DNA of 64,000 bases from NCBI RefSeq assembly GCF_900105995.1, contig NZ_LT629785.1, forward strand, positions 496,001-560,000, written 5' to 3'. Of this stretch, positions 17,490-24,823 are shown piece by piece. Below the pieces are notes generated by a model. The model was not told the origin of the DNA. It saw only the letters and a program-made list of their open reading frames with translations, and made no database searches. Positions within the stretch are counted from its first letter, which is position 1; the number at the start of each line of letters is the position of its first letter. The stretch is from Pseudomonas pohangensis. Its GTDB lineage: Bacteria; Pseudomonadota; Gammaproteobacteria; Pseudomonadales; Pseudomonadaceae. The position numbers were made by a program, and so were the translations under genes.

Positions 17490-18488
17490 TCAATGTCCGG
17501 GTTCGAAGGGGATGTACTCGCTGCGCAACAGCGAGCGTGCGGCGCGGGTTATCTGGCGCAGTTCATCCATCAGGTTGTGGTCCAGCGGCTGGTGGCCCCA
17601 GGTGCTGATGCCCTGGTGCAGGGTCGGTTGCCAGCTGCTTTCGTCCACCGCGATCGGGTCCCAGCCGTATTCGATCTCGAAGCCGGACGGGCTCTGCACA
17701 TAGAACGACAGCTCGCGGTCATTGGTGTGCTGGCCGACGCCCATCATGATCCGGTAACCGAGCCGGCGGCAGCGCTGGAAAGCGGCGGTCATGTCTTCCA
17801 GCGTCGCGCACTGGACATTCATGTGCTGGATGCGCGTGCGGATCGGGTCCATGCGCCGGCCACGGGTACAGGCGATGGCCACCGAGTGGTGTCGCGGGTT
17901 GAGGCGCAGAAAGCGGATGTCGAGCATCAGGCCGCCGATGCGCTGTTCGATGTCGTCACTGTGCCGGGCATCGAGAATTTCCTGCCAGAACGCCTGCACG
18001 GCTTCCGGGCGCCGCGAGGTGATCGCTACATGGCCCATGCCGGCTTCGCCGGTGACGTAACCGCTGGCCAGCATCGACAGCGGTTTGTCGCTCAGCAGCG
18101 GTGTGACATAGAACTCGATGGCCAGCGCCTTGGGCCCACGGCAACGCCAGTACTGCTCGACACCGCGCAGCGCTGCCCCGCAGGCATCCCCGGCTTCCAC
18201 CGCTACGCCCTTGTCCCGCAACCGTTGCAGTACGGTGTCCAGGCTGGCCTGGTCGGCGAGCTCATAGCCCAGCGCCAGCATATCCTCCTGTGGCCCCTGG
18301 CAGATCAGCAGCCGCCGGGCGTGGTTGTCCAGGCGGCAGATCAGCGTGTCGTCCTCCCGATGAACGTCGAGGCCGAGTGCGTCGCGGGTAAAGCGCAGCC
18401 AGTCCTGGTGTTTTTCTGATTCGACCAGGGCATAGCCCATGCGTACCTTGCCAAACAGGCTGGTCCGGGTTTCTGGTGCGGTTGCCAT
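17490..18488 (-). CDS. VOC-family extradiol (catechol 2,3-) dioxygenase
   Basis: 332-residue type I extradiol dioxygenase with two vicinal-oxygen-chelate modules, opening a catechol ring next to the diol. Fe(II) ligands are His in GMGHVAI (residue 153), His in RIQHMNVQ (222) and Glu in GFEIEYGW (about 273), all intact. The layout is that of BphC/HsaC enzymes that cleave 3-substituted catechols, not the unrelated LigB-type MhpB usually paired with MhpA. The ATG at 18488 has GGAG ten bases upstream. An ATG at 18497, overlapping the hydrolase stop, is an alternative. Confidence 0.88.
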   Translation of the reverse strand: MATAPETRTSLFGKVRMGYALVESEKHQDWLRFTRDALGLDVHREDDTLICRLDNHARRLLICQGPQEDMLALGYELADQASLDTVLQRLRDKGVAVEAGDACGAALRGVEQYWRCRGPKALAIEFYVTPLLSDKPLSMLASGYVTGEAGMGHVAITSRRPEAVQAFWQEILDARHSDDIEQRIGGLMLDIRFLRLNPRHHSVAIACTRGRRMDPIRTRIQHMNVQCATLEDMTAAFQRCRRLGYRIMMGVGQHTNDRELSFYVQSPSGFEIEYGWDPIAVDESSWQPTLHQGISTWGHQPLDHNLMDELRQITRAARSLLRSEYIPFEPGH

Positions 18489-18493
18489 GCTGA

Positions 18494-19387
18494 TCATGCT
18501 CCCGACCGGGGCGAGGCACTGACGGGCGTGCGCACGGCCAGATAGCTGGTGACCACCGCGTTGAACTCTTCTGCGCGTTCCCACTGCACCCAGTGGCCGG
18601 TCTTGCAGAACAAATACAGATCGCAGGCCGGCATGGTTTTTTGCAGGGCCGCTCCGCCGCTGGGGCGATTGACCTTGTCTTCGATGCCCCACAGCACCAG
18701 CGTCGGCACCGGGCAGCTGGAGAGCCGCGGATCGCGGGTGAAGTCCATGCGGATGGCCGTCTTCAGGCTGTTGGGCCCGCGCAGGGGCGGTGCCGCGATC
18801 ACTTCCGGGTCGATGCTGGCGCGGTAGCGTTCCTCGATCATGGCATCGGTGACCTGGCTGGCGTCGTACACCAGGTAGTCGCGGATAAAACGGGTGATTT
18901 TTTCCCGTGATGGTCCGCTGCCCTTGTAGTAGTTCAGCAGTTGCTTCAGTCCGGCTGTCGGCAAGCCGCGCGTAGTGCCGACGCCGCCCGGTCCCATGAG
19001 TACCAGTGCGGAAACACGCTGCGGCGCTTCCAGCGCCATGCGCAACGCGCAGGCACCTCCCAGTGAGTTGCCCACCACATGGGCCTGCTGGATGTGCAGC
19101 TGATCGAGCAGGCCGAGCATCGACTGCGCCAGATCGCCGAAGGTGTCATTGCGGTCGACGCCCTTGCTCGACTGGCCGTAGCCGGGCATGTCGGCCACCA
19201 GTACGCGGAAGTGCCGCGCCAGTGCCGCGATGTTGCGCGAATAATTGGACAACCCGGAGGCGCCAGCACCGCCGCCATGCAGCATGAGCAACGGATACCC
19301 CGTACCGGTTTCGCTGATGAATATCTTGCGTTTGCCGACGGTGACGGTGCGTGACGTCATCCCCGGATGGGTTACGGCTTGGTTCAT
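18494..19387 (-). CDS. meta-cleavage product hydrolase (alpha/beta hydrolase, MhpC/BphD-like)
   Basis: 297-residue serine hydrolase that splits the C-C bond of the 2-hydroxy-6-oxo-dienoate ring-cleavage product, giving 2-hydroxypentadienoate and a carboxylic acid. The oxyanion motif HGGGAGASG is near residue 37. The nucleophile Ser lies in VGNSLGGA (residue 108), the Asp in GIEDKVN (about 247) and the His in KTGHWVQWE (about 275). It is the first gene of the operon, with GGAGAG six bases before the ATG. About 107 bases upstream is a 16-bp palindrome also found at the TetR gene promoter. Confidence 0.92.
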   Translation of the reverse strand: MNQAVTHPGMTSRTVTVGKRKIFISETGTGYPLLMLHGGGAGASGLSNYSRNIAALARHFRVLVADMPGYGQSSKGVDRNDTFGDLAQSMLGLLDQLHIQQAHVVGNSLGGACALRMALEAPQRVSALVLMGPGGVGTTRGLPTAGLKQLLNYYKGSGPSREKITRFIRDYLVYDASQVTDAMIEERYRASIDPEVIAAPPLRGPNSLKTAIRMDFTRDPRLSSCPVPTLVLWGIEDKVNRPSGGAALQKTMPACDLYLFCKTGHWVQWERAEEFNAVVTSYLAVRTPVSASPRSGA

Positions 19388-19474
19388 CGGTGGCTCTCCA
19401 GTGTTGCGATGGCGGGCGGGGTGGTGCGGTTGCTGGGCTGTATAGAAGTCTGATTGACGCGAATGGTTTAAAAA

Positions 19475-19509
19475 ATACTAGCACGATCAAAAATGAACAC
19501 AAGTGTTCA
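19475..19509 (-). promoter_or_regulatory. Meta-cleavage operon promoter with TetR-type operator
   Basis: A perfect palindrome TGAACA-CAAG-TGTTCA occupies 19494-19509. Reading the minus strand, TTGTGT (19502-19497) and TAGTAT (19480-19475) with a 16-base spacer form a plausible -35/-10 pair, so the operator covers the -35 box. The same half-sites with a four-base centre occur at 20355-20370 in front of the TetR gene. Regulation by that TetR protein is inferred from these paired sites. Confidence 0.65.
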
Positions 19510-19711
19510 ATCAAAATAAAAAACCACAGCCGACCCGCACACAGCGCTGGGCCGATGCAGGATTGCTGGGGGACGTTGCGGTAATGGCTGCAGTCCAGCC
19601 CGGCGGCGGGTCTGGCAATCCACTGAAATGACGGCGTAAAAGCCCGGCGCACCCGGGGCGGGATGCGAGTCCGGCAACCGCCGGCGGGCACTGCCGGGCG
19701 GGCAGAAGGTG
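19510..19711. other. Intergenic stretch, no gene seen
   Basis: Between the operon promoter and the end of the TetR gene. GC-rich with several short GCCGG-type repeats (for example GCCGGCGGGCACTGCCGGGC around 19679-19699) that could help end TetR transcription. No open frame with recognisable features. Confidence 0.5.
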
Positions 19712-20317
19712 TTAGTCGAGGGTGGCCAGTGCTGGCAGATCCAGCCGTGCCAGGCGGTGTGCCTCGTCGGTGGCAACGCCCAGGGCGCGCAGCACCAGTT
19801 CGGCGGTTTCACTGCCGGCGTCACGCCAGGTCTTGCGGCCATCCAGAACCAGCATGATGGCTCCCAGCACCGCGCCGCCGATCAATGACATGACGCTGGT
19901 CAGCATCGACTGATCAAAGCTGTAGCGTGAGCGCGCCAGGCCGGCCAATACATCCTGGACCGGTGGCCCGGTCCAGAGATCCTGAAGGGATTCCGTATTG
20001 GTTGCATAACGGATGATGAACGCGCCCCACTGCGGTTCCTCATGGGCGCGGCGGATATAGAAGCGGATACCGTTGGCCAGGCGCTGGGCCGGATCAAGCT
20101 GGGGATCGGCGCTTTTCACCACGCGCTGGTTCATTTCCGCACTGAGTTCATTGGCCACGTCAGTAAACAGCGACTCGAGGGATTCGAGGTTGTTGTAGAC
20201 AGTGCCGCGCGCCACGCCCGCCACCTGCGCCAGCTCGCTGACGCTGATCTCGCTGACGCCCTTTTCGGCGAAGAGTTGCAGGGCGGCCAGGTGCAGGCGT
20301 TTTCGAACAGGGGTCAT
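19712..20317 (-). CDS. TetR/AcrR family transcriptional regulator
   Basis: 201-residue repressor-type protein. The N-terminal helix-turn-helix reads ALQLFAEKGVSEISVSELAQ followed by AGVARGTVYNNLESLESLF (residues 12-50), typical of TetR DNA-binding domains. The rest is the variable all-helical ligand-binding domain. It lies upstream of, and on the same strand as, the meta-cleavage operon. It has a palindrome TGAACA-GGCA-TGTTCA 38 bases before its own start, and the operon has a matching one. It is therefore probably an autoregulated repressor of the operon, released by a pathway compound. The ligand is unknown. Confidence 0.88.
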   Translation of the reverse strand: MTPVRKRLHLAALQLFAEKGVSEISVSELAQVAGVARGTVYNNLESLESLFTDVANELSAEMNQRVVKSADPQLDPAQRLANGIRFYIRRAHEEPQWGAFIIRYATNTESLQDLWTGPPVQDVLAGLARSRYSFDQSMLTSVMSLIGGAVLGAIMLVLDGRKTWRDAGSETAELVLRALGVATDEAHRLARLDLPALATLD

Positions 20318-20354
20318 AGGCGCAAGAACTCGGAATGAAAATTGTGATTACTAT

Positions 20355-20370
20355 TGAACAGGCATGTTCA
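20355..20370. promoter_or_regulatory. TetR-type operator upstream of the tetR gene
   Basis: Perfect palindrome TGAACA-GGCA-TGTTCA, sharing both half-sites and spacing with the one at 19494-19509 in front of the meta-cleavage operon. It sits 38 bases upstream of the TetR start, a position that would allow autorepression. Confidence 0.7.
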
Positions 20371-20599
20371 AGCAATTTCAAGCACATGGGGCTGATCAGG
20401 CACTAGGGAAAGCAGGCTTTGACGGCTAACCGGTAGCAAGTTTTTAAATACATTCGCCCGCTCCGCTCCGCTACAGTGCTGAAATTTGCAGCCATTGCAG
20501 GAAAGTCACGCGCAGGTGTTGAAAGCAAGTAGCTGATGGGGTGAACTTTCCACTTTGCTCCTGACATCCGGATGCACCGGCCTTACACAAGGAATACCC

Positions 20600-21244
20600 A
20601 TGCAAGATGCCAAACCCGTGCTTATTCGCGAAACCTTCCCCGTCGGTCCGTTGCAGTGCAACTGCACCATCATCGGCGATCCGCTGAGCAAAAAGGCCAT
20701 AGTGGTCGATCCGGGCGGCAACCCCGATCTGATCATGGCCAAACTGGAGGCCCACGGGCTGAAAGTGGTGAGCATCATTCATACCCACGCGCATCTGGAC
20801 CACTTCCTTGCCTCCGGGCAGATGAAGGAGAAGACCGGCGCCACCTTGCACCTGCACAAGGAAGACCAGTTTCTCTGGGACAACCTGGAAATGCAGTGCG
20901 GCATGTTCGGTGTGCCCTATGTGCCGGTGCCGGCCCCGGACAGGTGGCTGGCCGATGACGAGGAACTGGCCTGCGGCTGCGGCGTGGCACTGCACACGCC
21001 GGGGCATACGCCGGGTTCGATGAGTTTCTGGTTTGCCGATGCAAAGTTGCTGATTGCCGGCGACACGCTGTTCCGTGGCGCCATCGGGCGTACCGATCTG
21101 TGGGGTGGTGACTTCCCGACTATCCAGCGTTCGATCAAACAAAGGTTGTACACCCTGGACGAGGAGGCCACTGTGGTCACCGGTCACGGCCCGGATACCC
21201 GGCTGGGTGACGAGATGCGCAACAATCCCTTTGTCCGGGCTTGA
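20600..21244 (+). CDS. MBL-fold metallo-hydrolase (glyoxalase II-like, YcbL type)
   Basis: 214-residue metallo-beta-lactamase-fold hydrolase. The metal-binding signature HTHAHLDH is near residue 62, the second-metal His in HTPGHTPGSMSF near residue 135, the bridging Asp in IAGDTLFRG near residue 156, and the last His in VTGHGPDT near residue 197. The pattern fits YcbL-type glyoxalase II-like enzymes acting on thioesters such as S-lactoylglutathione. The ATG at 20600 has AAGGAAT just upstream; the longer frame from 20555 has no ribosome-binding site. Confidence 0.88.
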   Translation: MQDAKPVLIRETFPVGPLQCNCTIIGDPLSKKAIVVDPGGNPDLIMAKLEAHGLKVVSIIHTHAHLDHFLASGQMKEKTGATLHLHKEDQFLWDNLEMQCGMFGVPYVPVPAPDRWLADDEELACGCGVALHTPGHTPGSMSFWFADAKLLIAGDTLFRGAIGRTDLWGGDFPTIQRSIKQRLYTLDEEATVVTGHGPDTRLGDEMRNNPFVRA

Positions 21245-21359
21245 AGTGCTGCATGAATAAAAACAGCCGGAAAGCGGCGGAACCACGGCGCTGCTGTCCG
21301 GGTCCAACGCGCCGTCCGCTCAATTAACGAATCCATTTCCCACAGCCAAGGAACTTCCC

Positions 21360-22028
21360 ATGAAGCAAAGCAAAACACTGATCGCCGGCGCTGCCTGCCT
21401 GGCGTTGCTCGCCGGTTGCACCACCAACCCCTATACCGGTGAGCAGGAAGCCGGCAAGGCTGGCGTTTATGGTGGTATTGGCGCGGTGACCGGGGCGGTG
21501 ATCGGGGCGGCAACGTCGAGCAAGAAAGATCGCACCAAGGGTGCGCTGATTGGTGCCGCCGTAGGCGGTGCTGCCGGTGGCGGCTATGGCTACTACGTCG
21601 ATACCCAGGAGGCCAAGCTGCGCCAGACGCTGGTGGGAACCGGTGTGCAGGTACAGCGCAATGGCGACAATCTCAAACTGATCATGCCCGGCAACATCAC
21701 CTTTGCCAGCAACTCGTCGGATATTTCCAGCGGCTTCTACCAGACCCTCAACTCGCTGGTGCTGGTGTTCAAGGAATTCGACAAGAATGGCGTGGCTATC
21801 GTCGGCTACACCGACAGCACAGGTTCGCAGCAGCTGAACCAGAATCTGTCGAACCAGCGCGCGCAGAGCGTGGCCTCCTATCTGGTGGCCAATGGCGTGC
21901 CATCCAGCCGCATTTCTTCATACGGTGCCGGCCCGAGCAATCCGATTGCCAGCAACGACACCGCTGACGGTCGTGCGTTGAACCGCCGGGTGGAAATCAA
22001 TCTGACGCCACTGCCTGGCGCCCAGTAA
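21360..22028 (+). CDS. OmpA-family lipoprotein (glycine-zipper plus OmpA C-terminal domain)
   Basis: 222-residue envelope lipoprotein. The signal peptide ends in the lipobox LLAGC (Cys near residue 20). A Gly-rich segment with GxxxG spacing (residues 38-78, including GGIGAVTGAVIGAA and GALIGAAVGGAAGGGYG) forms a glycine zipper that may insert in membrane. The C-terminal OmpA domain has GYTDSTGSQQLNQNLSNQRAQSV near residue 142 and NRRVEINL at the end, the peptidoglycan-binding pattern. It resembles the YiaD type. AAGGAACTT precedes the ATG, and a clear terminator follows. Confidence 0.9.
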   Translation: MKQSKTLIAGAACLALLAGCTTNPYTGEQEAGKAGVYGGIGAVTGAVIGAATSSKKDRTKGALIGAAVGGAAGGGYGYYVDTQEAKLRQTLVGTGVQVQRNGDNLKLIMPGNITFASNSSDISSGFYQTLNSLVLVFKEFDKNGVAIVGYTDSTGSQQLNQNLSNQRAQSVASYLVANGVPSSRISSYGAGPSNPIASNDTADGRALNRRVEINLTPLPGAQ

Positions 22029-22044
22029 GCCTTAAAGCGCAAAC

Positions 22045-22073
22045 CATCAGGCCGCTCTCGCAGCGGCCTGATG
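22045..22073 (+). terminator. Hairpin after the OmpA-family lipoprotein gene
   Basis: Perfect 12-base stem CATCAGGCCGCT / AGCGGCCTGATG with a five-base loop, 17 bases after the stop codon. The T-tract is weak (CTGTTC), so termination strength is uncertain. Confidence 0.65.
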
Positions 22074-22208
22074 CTGTTCACTGCGGGCCTGGTAATCAGG
22101 ATCGGCCCACCAGTCGCGCGCTGCCACCTGCATTCATGCAATCAGCGCCTGCAAGCTGATTCCAGACGGCAGGTAAATGGCACAAACAAGCTGTAACGGG
22201 CACCGGGC

Positions 22209-22235
22209 CAAAAAAAAGCGCCCCGCAGGGCGCTT
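22209..22235 (-). terminator. Rho-independent terminator of mqo
   Basis: Read on the minus strand: an AAGCGCCC / GGGCGCTT stem with a short loop followed by a run of eight T, about 20 bases past the mqo stop. A standard strong terminator. Confidence 0.88.
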
Positions 22236-22253
22236 CCGGATACTGCCGCGGGA

Positions 22254-23747
22254 TCAGCTGGCCGTGGTCAGCTGCAAGCGCTGGTCGGATTGCGCGCGAA
22301 CCGTGCGATACAACTCCGCATCATCCTGCAGTTCCTTGGCCGTTGCCGGGAAGATCTGCCGCAGCCGCGCTGTCCAGTCGGCCGAAGCCATCTTCTCGGG
22401 GAAGCAGCGGTACAGTACATCGAGCATTGCCGATACCGATACCGAAGCACCCGGAGAAGCGCCCAGCAGCGCCGCAAGACTGCCATCGGAAGAGGCGACG
22501 ATCTCGGTGCCGAACTCCAGTTTGCCGCCGCTTTTCTGGTCTTTCTTGATGATCTGTACGCGCTGGCCGGCGGTCTCCAGGCGCCAGTCAGCGTCCCTGG
22601 CTTCCGGATAGAACTTGCGCAGGGCATCCAGCCGCGAGTCGGTTGACTGCATGACTTCCTTGATCAGGTAGCGGGTCAGATCCATGTTGTCGCGGGCGAC
22701 TGCCAGCATCGGCATGATGTTGCCCGGGCGAATCGACTTGGGCAGATCCATGTACGAGCCGTGGCGCAGGAACTTGGTCGAGAAACCGGCGTAGGGGCCG
22801 AACAGCAGGGCCTTCTGGCCATCCACCATGCGCGTATCCAGATGCGGCACCGACATGGGTGGAGCGCCCACATCTGCCTGGCTGTAGACCTTGGCCTGAT
22901 GCCGTGCGACCACCTCCGGATTGTCGCAACGCAGCCATTGGCCGCTGACCGGGAAGCCGCCATAGCCTTTGCCTTCGGGAATGTCGGACTTCTGCAGCAA
23001 GGGCAGTGCGGCACCACCGGCACCGAGAAACACGAAGCGCGCGGTAACCGAGCGCTGCTTGCCGGTTTCCAGATCCTTGATCTCGACAATCCAGCCCTTC
23101 TGGCTGTGTTCCAGGCCGGTGACGCGCTGGCTGTAGTCAATCGTGGTGTCAGGTTTTTGCGCCAGATGGCGCAGTAACTGGCCGGTCAGGGCGCCGAAAT
23201 TCAGGTCGGTCCCGTTGCTGACACGTGTGCAGGCAACCGGCTCGGCGTCGTCACGTCCGGGAACCAGCAGGGGCGCCCAGCCGGCAATCGTGCTGCGCTC
23301 CTCGCTGTATTCCATGTTGCTGAAGCAGTGGTGAGCCTTGAGTGCTTCAAAACGCTTCTTGAGAAAGGCAATGCCGGCACTGCCGCGCACGAAACTCATG
23401 TGCGGAACCGGGTTGATGAACACCTTCGGGTCGCCAAAGGTTTCCTGTTCGACCAGATGCCCCCAGAACTGCTTGGATACCTCGAACATGCTGTGGATGC
23501 TGACGGCCTTGCCGATCGGCACGGAGCCGTCGTCGGCCTGCGGCGTGTAGTTCAGCTCGCAGAGCCCGGCATGTCCGGTGCCGGCATTGTTCCAGGGGTT
23601 GGAACTCTCCGCAGCGCCTCGATCGAGCAGTTCGACCAATTCGATCTTGAGCCCGGGGTCCAGCTCCCGGAGCAATGCCCCGAGAGTTGCGCTCATGATG
23701 CCTGCGCCTACCAGTAATACATCGACTGTTTCGTTGTCTTGTGCCAT
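22254..23747 (-). CDS. mqo: Malate:quinone oxidoreductase
   Basis: 497-residue FAD-dependent peripheral membrane enzyme that oxidises L-malate to oxaloacetate and passes electrons to quinone, in place of or alongside NAD-malate dehydrogenase. The N-terminal FAD loop is VLLVGAGIMSATLGALLREL. ESSNPWNNAGTGHAGLCELNYTP near residue 47 and the C-terminal region with GASPGASVSVSAMLDVL are Mqo hallmarks. Length is normal. An inverted repeat at 23890-23927 lies in its upstream region. Confidence 0.95.
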   Translation of the reverse strand: MAQDNETVDVLLVGAGIMSATLGALLRELDPGLKIELVELLDRGAAESSNPWNNAGTGHAGLCELNYTPQADDGSVPIGKAVSIHSMFEVSKQFWGHLVEQETFGDPKVFINPVPHMSFVRGSAGIAFLKKRFEALKAHHCFSNMEYSEERSTIAGWAPLLVPGRDDAEPVACTRVSNGTDLNFGALTGQLLRHLAQKPDTTIDYSQRVTGLEHSQKGWIVEIKDLETGKQRSVTARFVFLGAGGAALPLLQKSDIPEGKGYGGFPVSGQWLRCDNPEVVARHQAKVYSQADVGAPPMSVPHLDTRMVDGQKALLFGPYAGFSTKFLRHGSYMDLPKSIRPGNIMPMLAVARDNMDLTRYLIKEVMQSTDSRLDALRKFYPEARDADWRLETAGQRVQIIKKDQKSGGKLEFGTEIVASSDGSLAALLGASPGASVSVSAMLDVLYRCFPEKMASADWTARLRQIFPATAKELQDDAELYRTVRAQSDQRLQLTTAS

Positions 23748-23889
23748 TTGCCCGTCACACTCTTTTGAAGTTGTGTAAAACCGTTATTTCACGCTGTTTG
23801 TGGAGACGTGAAATCAGATACTGCTGCAGGCTGGCTGCTACTGGCGATCCGCGGGTGGCGTGGCATCGGCACAGGAGCCTGTCTGCGGT

Positions 23890-23927
23890 ACTCGAGCCAG
23901 TGACCTAAGCGTCGGGCTGGCTCGAGT
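23890..23927. repeat. 11-bp inverted repeat in the mqo/yajG intergenic region
   Basis: ACTCGAGCCAG and CTGGCTCGAGT are perfect complements separated by 16 bases. They lie about 145 bases upstream of mqo and 217 bases upstream of the YajG gene. This could be an operator, an mRNA leader hairpin or a terminator of unknown transcripts. The rest of the 396-base gap (23748-24143) shows no gene. Confidence 0.55.
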
Positions 23928-24143
23928 GGAAATCGTTCTGTCAGTCGGAAGGCGATTATAACGGTGAAAAAACTAAATTTCGCCGTGTCAGACGTTAATC
24001 TTTCGTCGGATGTGCTACCGGGAGTCTCCATGCTTCCGGCCCTGTCTGTCTCAGCTGTAGGGTCTGGCATCGGCTTGCTGTCAGTCCGTGGCCGTGGATG
24101 GTTATACTGACGGGGTATCTATGGCTTTTCTGGAGATTTTTGC

Positions 24144-24728
24144 ATGTGGCAACGCCTGTTTACCGCGCTGATTCTTTTGTCCGGCCTGTCCCTTGCCGGT
24201 TGTGGCCTTAGTCCGCAGCAGCTCAATCCCAATCCGGTGTTTAGCGGCGGGATCGTCGCGGTAGGCCAGGGGCAGCCGGTGCAGGTGCGGGTTGTCGATG
24301 GCCGCTCTTCGCCCGTGCTCGGCACCCGTGGTGGCATGTATCCGGAGACCAGCACCATCAGTGTCGCCGGCGCAACCATTCTGCCCAAGCTGCAGGCGCA
24401 GGTTGAGGCCGCAGTGCGTTTGATGGGCTTTACCCCGACTGCCGGCGCGATGAACGCGCCGCAACTGAGTGTGACCCTCAGCCAGCTGACCTATCAGTCG
24501 CCCAAGGATGAGGCCTACGTCACCGAGGCGGATATCGCCACGGTGCTCAGTGTCGATGTACTGAACGGCAACCGTCGTTATAACGGCCGCTATTCAGCCT
24601 CGATGAACCAGCGTTCGGGCATGGCACCGAATGAAGAGACGAACAACCAGCTGGTTACCGAAGTGCTCAGTGACGCCCTGAACAAGCTGGTGCGCGATCA
24701 GGCCATTGGCAACGCCTTGCTGCCCTGA
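24144..24728 (+). CDS. YajG family lipoprotein
   Basis: 194-residue lipoprotein with a short signal peptide and lipobox SLAGC (Cys near residue 20). The body matches YajG proteins: a ligand-free alpha/beta domain with VRVVDGRSSPVLGTRGG near residue 50, TISVAGATILPKLQAQVEAAVRLMGF near residue 72 and the C-terminal LVTEVLSDALNKLVRD. Its function is not established; it is anchored to the inner leaflet of the outer membrane by the usual sorting rule. GGAG precedes the ATG. A TATACT hexamer about 40 bases upstream may be part of its promoter. Confidence 0.85.
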   Translation: MWQRLFTALILLSGLSLAGCGLSPQQLNPNPVFSGGIVAVGQGQPVQVRVVDGRSSPVLGTRGGMYPETSTISVAGATILPKLQAQVEAAVRLMGFTPTAGAMNAPQLSVTLSQLTYQSPKDEAYVTEADIATVLSVDVLNGNRRYNGRYSASMNQRSGMAPNEETNNQLVTEVLSDALNKLVRDQAIGNALLP

Positions 24729-24748
24729 TCCCGGGAGAGTAAAGCCAG

Positions 24749-24776
24749 AGGCCCGGCAGCTGACTGTCGGGCCTTT
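24749..24776 (+). terminator. Rho-independent terminator after the YajG gene
   Basis: AGGCCCGGCAG / CTGTCGGGCCT stem with one mismatch and a short loop, followed by TTTGT. It lies between two genes whose 3' ends converge, so it may also serve the MATE gene. Confidence 0.75.
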
Positions 24777-24823
24777 GTCGTTCAAGTCGCAGCCGATTCG
24801 GGCAAACAGGGGCCGGGTACCGC

